Shown here: positions 35,673 through 44,115 of the stretch, piece after piece | Numbering within the stretch: position 1 is the stretch's first letter | Layout: every line of letters begins with the position of its first letter | NCBI GenBank assembly: GCA_934307695.1 | Contig: CAKRCS010000006.1 | Location: 62,001 to 126,000, forward strand | Length of the DNA: 64,000 bases | Direction: 5' to 3' | Source of the DNA: an uncultured Agathobacter sp. | GTDB lineage: Bacteria > Bacillota > Clostridia > Lachnospirales > Lachnospiraceae | The notes under the pieces: generated by a model | Told to the model about the DNA's origin: nothing | The model's database searches: none | The model's input: only the letters and a program-made list of their open reading frames with translations | Made by a program: the position numbers and the translations under genes

Positions 35673-38100
35673 CTTCGCGCCTGTTCCTGCGGCACAGAAA
35701 AATGATAAATGCCACATAGCACGCCACACCGAAGAGACTGACAAGAAGCCCCTGCACAAAATACGGATAGGAAAACGTAATCTGCGTCTCCCCCGCATCC
35801 ACATACAGCAGATGGTTCTCGCTATATATGTGCTGCTCGCTCGAAAAGATGTCGTGGTACGCAAGCGTCGTGCCGACACCATCCTCCGGCGAGATGATCC
35901 GTATGCCCTTTGCACCGGTTACTACGGTGATCGGTACGATCCGTCTGCCCGGAAGCTCATTTAAGTATGCGCCAAGCTCGCAGTCCATAATGTATTTTGC
36001 CTTTTCATCCATTGACTCAAACACATGATATGGAAGGTTCAGACCGATAAACGAGATATTATCATTGTAAACCCTTCCAACGAAGGAAAGCTCCTGATTG
36101 TTGTCATAAAAATACGCATCCGTCTCCGGCAGATTCAAAAAGTAAGTGACATTCCACTTTGCATCCCCGTCCGCAAACAGATTCGTGATAACCTCTTTGT
36201 TCTTGTAATACAGGATCGGGTAACCGTTCTGGAAAGTGACGGTCTGGCAGTACACGCCCATGAACTCCTTCTGTCCGGTCGTCCGCTCCGTCGGAAGTCC
36301 GTCCGCCGCGATCACGATATGCACACCCGCGTCCGAAAGGCTGTACAGAAGCTCCTCTGCTGTTTCCTTATCCGTATAGGAAAAGCCGGAAAGATAGATC
36401 ACCTTATACCCGGACAGCTCCTCAAATGTATAATCATTGATCGTATCCGACGCTCCGGTACACAGATCCGGATACACATAGCACATGAGCGGCGCAAATG
36501 CCCCAATCGCAATTCCGCTGTACTCTGAGATCACACCGAAGCCAGAATCCACATCCAGATGCAGCAGCACATAATCCTCATTCTGTGCCGTCAGTGTATA
36601 GCCGTTCTTTTCTGCAGCCTCCGTCAGACGCTCCACATCATCTGCGCCAAACCGGAGCTGCTGCTTCTGGATCAGTACCGTGTCATCCCCCATCTCCTTT
36701 AAGCGGTCAAACAGATAATCATAATAGCCATAGCTTACCGCTTCGTTAAGACTTACGATGTTGGAAGCGGTCGCCGCCGACTGCCAGCCTGCACCGAAGG
36801 TCTGTCTCACATAGGTGCCGTCAAGCGCCGTAAGCTGGTACTGTCCATACGAGCCGAGCGTGCTGGCATCGAGAAGTGCCACGCGCTGCACGGTCTGCCT
36901 GCGCGCCTCCGTGATCAGTAGCTCCTCGGCATTTTTCTCGATGCGATCCTCCGCCGTCAGGCTGCCATCCGAGTGCAGATACACCGTGGATGGAATCACA
37001 TCGAGCACCAGAAGCACACACGCGATAACGATATATACCGGCTTTAGCGATTTCCAGAGCAAAAAGCCGTACAGAACCATGCAGAGCGCGATGGAAATAA
37101 ACCGCAGCATCCACAGATACTGGCTGCCCGGCAGATGCACCAGCACATCATACATCGTTGTTGTCGTGCAGATAAAGATCACAAGTGCCGTCCACATACC
37201 GATGCGCGTCTTTTTCCCGGCGGCGAGCAGCCCGAACACCAAAAGCAAAAATGCCGCAAGTCCAAAGTAAAAATACTTGTTCTGTGGGTCTAAGCGGAGC
37301 AGCGGATTTAGCGAGATCACCGCATCCTGAAAGAAGCCCTTCATAACCTGTGAGCTGTCTGTTGAAGAGATTCCGCCCTTAAGCGACGGAACAAGCCAAA
37401 GTCCCGTAAGCGCAAACGCAGTCAGAAGCGATACGACAAGTCCGCCCACGCGCGCCCATTTCCTGTATACGATCAGGAAGAAAATGCAGAACAATAACAG
37501 CGCAAGCGCGATCATGCCCGCATATCCGGTATGGCACAGGATGATAAGGAAAAAGACCGGAACGATCGCGACCGCCTTTTTCCATCTTCCCTCCACCATA
37601 TATTCATTCACCAGATAGATCAGGATCGGCAGAAAGATCATGGACAGGGATCTCGGCAGATTGCCCTCGTCAAACAGGGCAAACAGGTTGTTCGGCATAA
37701 AGAACCATAACGCTCCGAGAAAGCTTCCCATCCAGAAACGATCCTTTTTGATTCCGATGTAAAGCCATGCCAGCGCGCCGAAGAAAAATACGAGTGCGAC
37801 AAACACCAGATAGCCGCCGAAGATGTCCCCACCTGCAAGGAACTGGCAGAACGCGAGCACATACACCGGAAGCGGCGCCCAGTAACGCATCATCTGCACG
37901 CCGTTGTACCAATACTGGTCATAAAGCGGATACCAGTTGCCGGATCTGATGCTGTTTAGAAGCTGCTCCCCCTTATACAGATGGCACATCGTATCGGAGC
38001 CCTGCGGATAATAGCCGCCGATATAAATACTATATACAATACAAAAGGCAATGACCGCGTAGATCACCGTCATTGCCAATACTCCAACTGTCTTTTTCAT
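35647..38100 (-). CDS. Large polytopic membrane protein, PTPS-related domain family (XrtG cluster)
   Basis: An 817-residue envelope protein with about a dozen predicted transmembrane helices in the first ~400 residues and near the C-terminus (LLVSLFGVACYVAFIIFLC), and a large extracytoplasmic domain between. The N-terminal part resembles GT-C-fold glycosyltransferase-like proteins (YPQGSDTMCHLYKGEQLLNS after the first helix, with an Asp that may be catalytic). It matches the group annotated as '6-pyruvoyl-tetrahydropterin synthase-related' membrane proteins; that name comes from gene neighbourhood, not enzyme activity. The start is set at MKKTVG after TAGGGAT, 4 bp past the stop of the PTPS-like gene. 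Last gene of the exosortase G cluster. Confidence 0.75.
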   Translation of the reverse strand: MKKTVGVLAMTVIYAVIAFCIVYSIYIGGYYPQGSDTMCHLYKGEQLLNSIRSGNWYPLYDQYWYNGVQMMRYWAPLPVYVLAFCQFLAGGDIFGGYLVFVALVFFFGALAWLYIGIKKDRFWMGSFLGALWFFMPNNLFALFDEGNLPRSLSMIFLPILIYLVNEYMVEGRWKKAVAIVPVFFLIILCHTGYAGMIALALLLFCIFFLIVYRKWARVGGLVVSLLTAFALTGLWLVPSLKGGISSTDSSQVMKGFFQDAVISLNPLLRLDPQNKYFYFGLAAFLLLVFGLLAAGKKTRIGMWTALVIFICTTTTMYDVLVHLPGSQYLWMLRFISIALCMVLYGFLLWKSLKPVYIVIACVLLVLDVIPSTVYLHSDGSLTAEDRIEKNAEELLITEARRQTVQRVALLDASTLGSYGQYQLTALDGTYVRQTFGAGWQSAATASNIVSLNEAVSYGYYDYLFDRLKEMGDDTVLIQKQQLRFGADDVERLTEAAEKNGYTLTAQNEDYVLLHLDVDSGFGVISEYSGIAIGAFAPLMCYVYPDLCTGASDTINDYTFEELSGYKVIYLSGFSYTDKETAEELLYSLSDAGVHIVIAADGLPTERTTGQKEFMGVYCQTVTFQNGYPILYYKNKEVITNLFADGDAKWNVTYFLNLPETDAYFYDNNQELSFVGRVYNDNISFIGLNLPYHVFESMDEKAKYIMDCELGAYLNELPGRRIVPITVVTGAKGIRIISPEDGVGTTLAYHDIFSSEQHIYSENHLLYVDAGETQITFSYPYFVQGLLVSLFGVACYVAFIIFLCRRNRREVDKQSVNV

Positions 38101-38104
38101 ATCC

Positions 38105-38563
38105 CTACACCAATCTGTCAACGATCTTATCGACGGTTTCATCAATGTGCTCCATACGCTTTGCGGCAGAAAGTCTGCGGAAATCCTCATCCTCCTCAAA
38201 GCTTATGATGTAGCTTCTTGTAGGAGTCTCGCTGCTCTCCATCTTAACCAGATGGCCGTTGCGTTTCTCAACGAGATCGCGGATCTCCAGGATAAAATAC
38301 TCCGAAATATTCTCAAGCGTCGGAACCAGATGGTCAAACGGTGGAAAATCGTTCATGACCTGATTCTGGTACTTGTCCAGAAATTCGTTGATCGCACTCT
38401 CATACTCAGTAAACTGCACAAACTCATCATTGTCGATCAGAATGTCGACCGTGAATTCCCAAGTATGCGGGTGCGTCTCGCCCTCCACACCGTTGATGAT
38501 GATAAAATGATTTGCATTCAGATAAAATTTAAATCGGTATACCCTGTTCAATCGACTAGCCAT
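38105..38563 (-). CDS. 6-pyruvoyl-tetrahydropterin synthase-like protein (XrtG cluster)
   Basis: A 152-residue protein of the PTPS/QueD fold. Zn ligands are conserved in LNANHFI and in HPHTWEF (H-x-H), but the catalytic Cys that normally precedes the H-x-H motif is not present (GVEGETHPHTWEF), and other active-site residues differ. It is therefore unlikely to be an ordinary pterin or queuosine enzyme. I recall this group as an exosortase G-associated family (TIGR03112-like). ATG 38563 follows GGGGAAGAATT. Lies between the two-pass membrane protein and the polytopic protein in a tight operon. Confidence 0.8.
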   Translation of the reverse strand: MASRLNRVYRFKFYLNANHFIIINGVEGETHPHTWEFTVDILIDNDEFVQFTEYESAINEFLDKYQNQVMNDFPPFDHLVPTLENISEYFILEIRDLVEKRNGHLVKMESSETPTRSYIISFEEDEDFRRLSAAKRMEHIDETVDKIVDRLV

Positions 38564-38575
38564 AATTCTTCCCCG

Positions 38576-39679
38576 CTATAAATACGCTTTTAGTTGCTGT
38601 GCGAGCGGTCCGCCGTAATCGTAATCAAACGGCCGGACCTCCGCGACCATACTATCTGTCACACCGGCTCTTTCTAACTGCCGGAGCGCCTCCGGCTCTC
38701 CCTCATTTACAAACAAAAGGGAAAGCTCCGTCTTTGACTTGTCAAACCGCAGCACCCTTGCATCCAGAAGCATCTGCGTATCCTGCAAAAAGCGGCTGCA
38801 CGCCGAATCCGACGGGAATTTTAAGCACACATAGGTGACAGTTTTGATGCCCTTCTTGTCAAACGTCTCCACGAACCTTCCGAGCAGCTTGTAATTGTAC
38901 AGATTCCATCTGCTGTCGTAAGAATTGACACTCTCCAGCTCCTGCTCCAGATTACTCATGTGGATATTCTGGTTGCGGATGCGCTGCTCAAGCCTGACAA
39001 GCTGCTTCTGCTTTCTGTGGACAATATTCTCTGCCGCAAGCATCACAACAAGGATCAGCAAGATCAGAAGGATCACATAGATGCACAGATTGATCTTTGT
39101 GGACAAAAAATCGTTGTTGTCCAGCACGACCGTCTCGTTCGTCAGCAGGCAGATCTTGTAGATATTGCCCTCGTACTCAAACAATACGCCGGACGCGACG
39201 AACCGCACGCCGTCGATGAGGATGATGTCATGCTGTACCCGGTACAGTGTCATCTGCTCCATGAACGCAGCCGCCGAATCCGTTCCGTAGAACTCATCAT
39301 TACGGATACCGAGATAACGGTTTGTCTCCGTAACGTTTTTTACGAAAATAAGCGTCTCGTTCTTGGACAACGTCCAGTAATGGGAATCCCCGCTGTCCAG
39401 TGTACCTACGATTCCGGAGATGATCTCCTCGTCGGTACGCTCCGGCTGCAGGTTGATCTGATCCACAACGAGCTGTACATACGCATCCTGCTGTTCGGAA
39501 TACACCCGCAGCATCGCCGTCTCATACTGCCGCATCAAAAGCACGCCTGCAAATGTGATCAAAAACACGCCCACGAGCGTTCCTGCAAGAATAACACGGA
39601 ATCTTTGTCTGCTCTTTTTTATTCTGTTTATTGTATCCAAATCGTTATTTTTCTTTTTTCCAGCCATACGCCTATTCAT
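38576..39679 (-). CDS. Two-pass membrane protein with Cache-like outer domain (XrtG cluster)
   Basis: A 367-residue protein of unrecognised family. Transmembrane helix 1 at about 28-49 (VILAGTLVGVFLITFAGVLL), an extracytoplasmic region (50-195) with a Cache-like pattern (HYWTLSKNETLIFVKNVTET), helix 2 at about 200-222 (YVILLILLILVVMLAAENIV), a coiled coil (225-255) and a C-terminal cytoplasmic domain whose alternating strands (TVTYVCLKFPSDSACSRFL, LSLLFVNEGEPEA) recall a degenerate GGDEF-like fold, with no GGDEF motif. ATG 39679 overlaps the glycosyltransferase stop; a second ATG (39667) is possible. Probably senses something for, or organises, the exosortase system. Confidence 0.6.
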   Translation of the reverse strand: MNRRMAGKKKNNDLDTINRIKKSRQRFRVILAGTLVGVFLITFAGVLLMRQYETAMLRVYSEQQDAYVQLVVDQINLQPERTDEEIISGIVGTLDSGDSHYWTLSKNETLIFVKNVTETNRYLGIRNDEFYGTDSAAAFMEQMTLYRVQHDIILIDGVRFVASGVLFEYEGNIYKICLLTNETVVLDNNDFLSTKINLCIYVILLILLILVVMLAAENIVHRKQKQLVRLEQRIRNQNIHMSNLEQELESVNSYDSRWNLYNYKLLGRFVETFDKKGIKTVTYVCLKFPSDSACSRFLQDTQMLLDARVLRFDKSKTELSLLFVNEGEPEALRQLERAGVTDSMVAEVRPFDYDYGGPLAQQLKAYL

Positions 39680-41045
39680 CTACGGGTCCGTTGTTTACCT
39701 TGCAACGGATACCTGTAATACACTTTTTAAAAATGGTCAGATCTGCAAGCAGATGTTTCTTAAAATCGTGCTTCTCCTCGGTAAAGCTCCTGGTACGCCA
39801 CGCGCTGTTCGTATTGATACTGTTGATGATTCCGGCAAAGCGGATAAAGAACACCAGCAGATTGAAAAACGGCAGCAAGAATATCACATACCACTGCTTC
39901 TTGTAATAAGCTTTTATATCCGGAAATTCCTTCAAAAATCCCAGTGTTGAGAAATAGTAAAAGAATCCCGTCAGGAAATACAGTGCAAACAAAAGTGCCA
40001 CTGAGAGCACGATCATGCGGAACGAATAATTCAAAAACAGCAGGCAGAGCAATGCCAGATACCAGATCATACGCGGAAATGCAAAGGTATGGTCATACAC
40101 CAGCGTGCGCACCGTCGGATCGATAAACATCTTGCGAAGCTTCATTCGATCCTTCAAAAACATCGATGACACCTCAAGGCTGCCTCGCTGCCAGCGCTGT
40201 CTCTGCGTATAAAGCTTGTTCATGTCCTCGATCGGATCAACGAAAAAGATCGCATCGGTGCAGATATCCACCCGCGTCTTTTTGTTGTAGCGCATCTGGA
40301 ATGTGATCTCCGTGTCCTCACAGATCGTATCCGTATTGTACATGTGTGAGCTTAGCACGGCAGACTTGCGGAACGCAGAAAATGCGCCGGACAAGGTATA
40401 GACCGAATTGGTCTCCGATGCGTAGTTACGCCCTGCAAGAAACGCCTGCGCATACTCCATGAACTCGGTCTTGCGCAGCAGCTTCGGGAAGATCCACGGA
40501 TACTCCTCAATCTGCTTCGGATCGATCAGGATTGCTCCGGTCATGCACTGGATTTTCGGTTCTGCCTCAAACTTCGCCACAAGGTTCTTAAGCGCAGACG
40601 GCTCAAGCAAGCCATCACTGTCAATATTGATGATATACTTGCCCCCACTGTTAAACAACGCCATGTTCAAGGCTCTTGACTTGCCCTGCTTGGCATTGAG
40701 CCATTGCATGATAAGATCCGGATAAAGATTTTGACATTCACAGAAAACCGAGAAACTGTTGTCCTTCGTTTGATTGTTGATCAGATATACATGAATCCTG
40801 TCATTCGGATAAAGGCTGTCGTTGATCGAACCGATACACGCGGCAAGCGTTTTTTCCGAATTGTATACCGGGATCATCAGCGTGATCTCCGGATAATAAG
40901 TCAATTCTGCTTTGGGATGCTTCTTCTGTTTCCGCATCAGAAGGAGAAAGCTTCCGATCGACGGAATGATCTCCATGATAAGCGGAATGATGATCCACGC
41001 AGCCCAAAACAGAAATGAATTTGAAAGTCTACTTATCCACTCCAT
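39672..41045 (-). CDS. Family 2 glycosyltransferase, exosortase G-associated
   Basis: A 457-residue membrane glycosyltransferase resembling processive cellulose/hyaluronan synthase-type enzymes. N-terminal helix (about 10-32), GT2 core with TLMIPVYNSEKTLAACIGSI, DxD in INIDSDGLLEPSA, the acceptor-site EDTEITFQMRY and QxxRW in TQRQRWQRGSLEVS, then three to four C-terminal helices. It matches the exosortase G-associated glycosyltransferase group I recall as TIGR03111. The start ATG lies inside the end of xrtG after GGTGGGGAACTTTACTT. Probably glycosylates the sorted surface protein or builds the glycan to which it is bound. Confidence 0.88.
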   Translation of the reverse strand: MEWISRLSNSFLFWAAWIIIPLIMEIIPSIGSFLLLMRKQKKHPKAELTYYPEITLMIPVYNSEKTLAACIGSINDSLYPNDRIHVYLINNQTKDNSFSVFCECQNLYPDLIMQWLNAKQGKSRALNMALFNSGGKYIINIDSDGLLEPSALKNLVAKFEAEPKIQCMTGAILIDPKQIEEYPWIFPKLLRKTEFMEYAQAFLAGRNYASETNSVYTLSGAFSAFRKSAVLSSHMYNTDTICEDTEITFQMRYNKKTRVDICTDAIFFVDPIEDMNKLYTQRQRWQRGSLEVSSMFLKDRMKLRKMFIDPTVRTLVYDHTFAFPRMIWYLALLCLLFLNYSFRMIVLSVALLFALYFLTGFFYYFSTLGFLKEFPDIKAYYKKQWYVIFLLPFFNLLVFFIRFAGIINSINTNSAWRTRSFTEEKHDFKKHLLADLTIFKKCITGIRCKVNNGPVDE

Positions 41046-41625
41046 AAGTAAAGTTCCCCACCTTTTGGCGACGAATATGTCCCTTGGTAAATACAATAAA
41101 GTACAAAATAACCGACAATCCATAGAACACCACACGCCCGACAATGGTATGTGCAAAGCTGTATGCGGAAATGCCGTTAAAGTAAATGATCGTGCAGATG
41201 ATGAAGATGCGCAGCGCATTCGCTAAGATGATATACGCCGTTCCGACAAGCCCGATCAGTATCCGCTCGTACACGGTATATACATCATAAAACGCAAGCA
41301 GCGCCACGAACGCCATGATCTCCAATATGCCGGAGCACTCAAAGTCAATCAAAAGTGAGATGGAACCCGATGCGGAATCCACAAAAATAACTCCATATTT
41401 AAAGAATGACGAATACATCCCGGTCAGGTTGCCAAACACACCTGCGATTGATGCGACGACCTTTGCAAGGGGCTCCGTAAAATACGGCCGGATAAAAATC
41501 ATCATAAGTACGAACAGGCCACAGCTTCCCCATATAAACTTCCACGCCTTTAATTTTGCCTGACGCATCACATGAAGGAAAAAGAGCCATACGATAGCAA
41601 AGATAATTCCCAGCATTATACTCAT
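41029..41625 (-). CDS. xrtG: Exosortase family protein XrtG
   Basis: A 198-residue polytopic membrane protein with the exosortase/archaeosortase catalytic triad: Cys in LIDFECSGILEIMAF, Arg in ANALRIFIICT and His in YSFAHTIVGRVVFYGL. Exosortases are thought to cleave C-terminal sorting signals and transfer or release the protein. The substrate gene is the one immediately upstream, overlapping by 4 bases (ATGA). ATG 41625 follows AAAGGAACAGCAGC. About six helices. Matches TIGR03110-type XrtG. Confidence 0.92.
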   Translation of the reverse strand: MSIMLGIIFAIVWLFFLHVMRQAKLKAWKFIWGSCGLFVLMMIFIRPYFTEPLAKVVASIAGVFGNLTGMYSSFFKYGVIFVDSASGSISLLIDFECSGILEIMAFVALLAFYDVYTVYERILIGLVGTAYIILANALRIFIICTIIYFNGISAYSFAHTIVGRVVFYGLSVILYFIVFTKGHIRRQKVGNFTYGVDK

Positions 41626-43382
41626 GCTGCTGTTCCTTTCTTCTTTTTGCGATTATAGAACCACATGCTTCCGAGTACCGCAAAACCGCTGATCGCCATT
41701 CCAAGTATCGGTCCGGTCGAGGTTCCCGCACAGGAGATCCACTTGTATCCGATGCGGATAAATCTCATGTCAAGAGACTTGATATCGGTCTGGTCGCACT
41801 TATAATAATGAGCAATCTTACTCTGATCAAGACGAAACTCCGCATTTAATCTGCCATGCTTCTGCAATTCGATGTAAAGTACGCCGTAATCGGTATCCCA
41901 TGCGCCTCCGTCAATGGTCTCTGCTCCATAAATATGGAACTCATAGCTGCCCGGCTTCAGATCGCTTGTATTGTAATTCCATAAGATATTCCCATCATTG
42001 TCTACTGCTCTTGCGTTCAACATTAATGTGCGATGATACTTCTCATTGATTGCAAGTTCAAAGAACCCAAAGATATCCGGGTAATATCCGCCATAATACT
42101 TGATATGACCGTACAGATACTCTCCGTCGGAGTACAATGCGCCCTCCGCATCAGCTCCGTGCGAACCACCGGTTGAATAATCGATCGTCTGATGTGGATA
42201 ATCATCCCAGTCAGAAAAATCATAATCATACTTGATGTAGGTTGTCTTGTCATAGAGATCGGAATTGTTGTCGTCCTTATCCTGGTTCTCGCCACCACCG
42301 GTTGTCCCCGCATCCGGGTTCCAGTGGCTTACCCCCATCATAATATAATTCGGAGTGTCGTTCCAGCCTCCCATTGTACCTAAGTTCAAAGAAGAAGTCT
42401 TGTCATTGTAGCCCTTTAACAGCTCTACTGGGATCGCGATCTCGTAGATATGCTTTTTGTATGCAATATCAACGTAGGTGTCATTTACCTTTGCGGTCAC
42501 GCTGCCGCTGTTCGGTCCCTGCACGATCACGCTGGATTTGTATCCGGTATTTGTCTCGATACAGAAATTACCGTTTGAATACGGTGTTGCCGCATGGATG
42601 TTACCCTCGTACATTTCCCAGCCATCCGGGTGCTTCACACCCTCTTTTAAGTACAGGTACACATAGTCATGATCCCAGACCATGGCAGCTTCCGTCAGAT
42701 TGGTATTGAAATCATAAACCTTGTCGATCGCCGCCCAGTCGCTGAAATCTCCATCTATCTGAATACCACTATAAAGAGCATCGTCTGAAGCGTTCGCATA
42801 AGCTGCTGCGTCCTCCTCGGCTGCGGTGTCTGCTTCTTCGGCGTCGTCCGTGGTTGTTGTGTCAGCTTCGGTTGTGTCGGTTGCGGTGTCAGCTTCTTCT
42901 GTGTCGGCTTCGGTTGCGGTGGTTGTGCCTTCTTCATCATCCGCATTTGTTGTGGTGTCTGCGCCGGCTGTGTTCTCTCCATTCTTTACAGCTGCATTGA
43001 CCGCTTCTTCTGTATTGTCGGCTGCGGTGGTGTTTGCTCCATCTGCTGTGCCGGCTGCACCTGCCGCGGCTGAGTTTTCTCCATTCTTTGCAGCTGCATT
43101 GGCTTTTTCTTCTGTATTGTCTGCCGCAGTTGTGTTTGCTTCATCTGCTGTGCCGGCTGCATTCGCTGCGCTTTCTTCGTCTGCCGCATCATCCGCCTCG
43201 GTTGTGATTACGACCTCCGGTGTCTCCGTAGCAGCCGCTTCTGCTGTATTCTCCGCTTCTGTCGTGTTTCCTGTCTCGGTTGTGGTCACTGTCTCTGTTG
43301 CCATAACTGGTTGCTTTGCAGTTGTAATCCCCATACACAAACCAGCACCCATCAGAAAATAAAACAGATATCTCTTTTGCAT
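41622..43382 (-). CDS. Firmicu-CTERM surface protein, substrate of XrtG
   Basis: A 586-residue exported protein. Signal peptide at the N-terminus (MQKRYLFYFLMGAGLCMGIT, cleavage near VMA-TE); a low-complexity Thr/Glu/Ala/Asp region (about 30-200) of TEADTEEADTAT character, likely extended and possibly O-glycosylated; a globular part starting YSGIQIDGDFSDWAAIDKVY that looks CBM9/DOMON-like; and a C-terminal sorting tail with Cys-Ala-Gly-Thr-Ser-Thr-Gly-Pro, one helix (ILGMAISGFAVLGSMWFY) and RKKKKG. That tripartite tail is the Firmicu-CTERM pattern. ATG follows GTGGAGGAACTT. First gene of the exosortase cluster; the only substrate seen in the window. Confidence 0.88.
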   Translation of the reverse strand: MQKRYLFYFLMGAGLCMGITTAKQPVMATETVTTTETGNTTEAENTAEAAATETPEVVITTEADDAADEESAANAAGTADEANTTAADNTEEKANAAAKNGENSAAAGAAGTADGANTTAADNTEEAVNAAVKNGENTAGADTTTNADDEEGTTTATEADTEEADTATDTTEADTTTTDDAEEADTAAEEDAAAYANASDDALYSGIQIDGDFSDWAAIDKVYDFNTNLTEAAMVWDHDYVYLYLKEGVKHPDGWEMYEGNIHAATPYSNGNFCIETNTGYKSSVIVQGPNSGSVTAKVNDTYVDIAYKKHIYEIAIPVELLKGYNDKTSSLNLGTMGGWNDTPNYIMMGVSHWNPDAGTTGGGENQDKDDNNSDLYDKTTYIKYDYDFSDWDDYPHQTIDYSTGGSHGADAEGALYSDGEYLYGHIKYYGGYYPDIFGFFELAINEKYHRTLMLNARAVDNDGNILWNYNTSDLKPGSYEFHIYGAETIDGGAWDTDYGVLYIELQKHGRLNAEFRLDQSKIAHYYKCDQTDIKSLDMRFIRIGYKWISCAGTSTGPILGMAISGFAVLGSMWFYNRKKKKGTAA

Positions 43383-43450
43383 AAGTTCCTCCACCTACAC
43401 CTTCCTAAGTTATTATAAATTCAAATAAGAACCGAATTAATATTGGTATG

Positions 43451-43762
43451 ATTGGGGCATTTTTACTTCTTATTGTACCTTTATGCCCTCTCATTGACGC
43501 TTGCCGGGGCATCACATGCACATTTTGCATTTCTATGCCCTCTCATTGGCTTTTGCCGGGGCATCAACCGCACATTTTGCATCTCTATGCCCCATCATTG
43601 GCTTTTGCCGGGGCATCAATCGCACATTTTGCATCCCTATGCCCCATCATTGGCTTTTGCCGGGGCATCACATGCACATTTTGCATCTCTATGCCCCATC
43701 ATTGACTTTTGCCGGGGCATCAACCGCACATTTTGCATCTCTATGTCCCTTTTGTTGGCATC
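43451..43762. repeat. Six 52-bp tandem repeats with nested hairpins
   Basis: The anchor GCCGGGGCAT recurs at 43503, 43555, 43607, 43659 and 43711, exactly 52 bp apart, with a degenerate first copy at 43451. Each unit pairs GGGGCAT with ATGCCCC 22 bp downstream, or across the junction as ATGCCCC-atcatt-GGC-tttt-GCC-GGGGCAT. Copies differ mainly in a 4-5 nt stretch after GGGGCATCA (CATG, ACCG or ATCG). The period is not a multiple of three, so it is not a protein repeat, and there are no CRISPR-like spacers. Lies about 70 bp upstream of the Firmicu-CTERM gene and downstream of the EAL gene. Confidence 0.9.
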
Positions 43763-43799
43763 TTTCCAAACTAATATTAGAATTAAATTTAAACTCCAA

Positions 43800-44090
43800 G
43801 TTATAAATTACACATTACAGATTGTAACTTATAGATTTCAAATCACAAATTACAAATCATAGAATTCAAATCACAGATTACAACTTGCATATCACAACTC
43901 GCAGATTGCAACTCACAGATTACAACTCGCAGATTACAACTCGCAGATTACAACTCGCAGATTACAACTCACAGATTACAACTTGCATATCACAAATCGC
44001 AGATTTCAACTCACAGATTACAACTTGTATATCACAAACTGCAAATCACAGATTATCAGCCTCTAACTGCACACTATAACTTATAAATTA
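43800..44090. repeat. Degenerate ~15-bp tandem repeat array
   Basis: About 18 diverged copies of AGATTACAACTCGC-type units (best preserved 43905-43985, almost identical every 15 bp). AT-rich and without stop-free meaning in either strand beyond what the repeat itself makes. It fills the space between the 52-bp array and the EAL gene stop codon. Confidence 0.85.
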
Positions 44091-44115
44091 TTTTTCGGCA
44101 GGAATTATATCATTC

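Noticed and set aside
42826..43362. Ala/Val/Ser-rich plus-strand open frame
   Set aside because: Antisense of the low-complexity region of the Firmicu-CTERM protein; no start signals.
43451..43762. CRISPR array
   Set aside because: Units are nearly identical over the full 52 bp with only a 4-5-nt variable spot; there are no unique spacers and no cas genes nearby.
43452..43862. Protein made of Cys/His-rich repeats in the 52-bp array
   Set aside because: The period is not divisible by three, so the apparent repeat peptides arise by frame rotation in all frames; no ribosome binding site.
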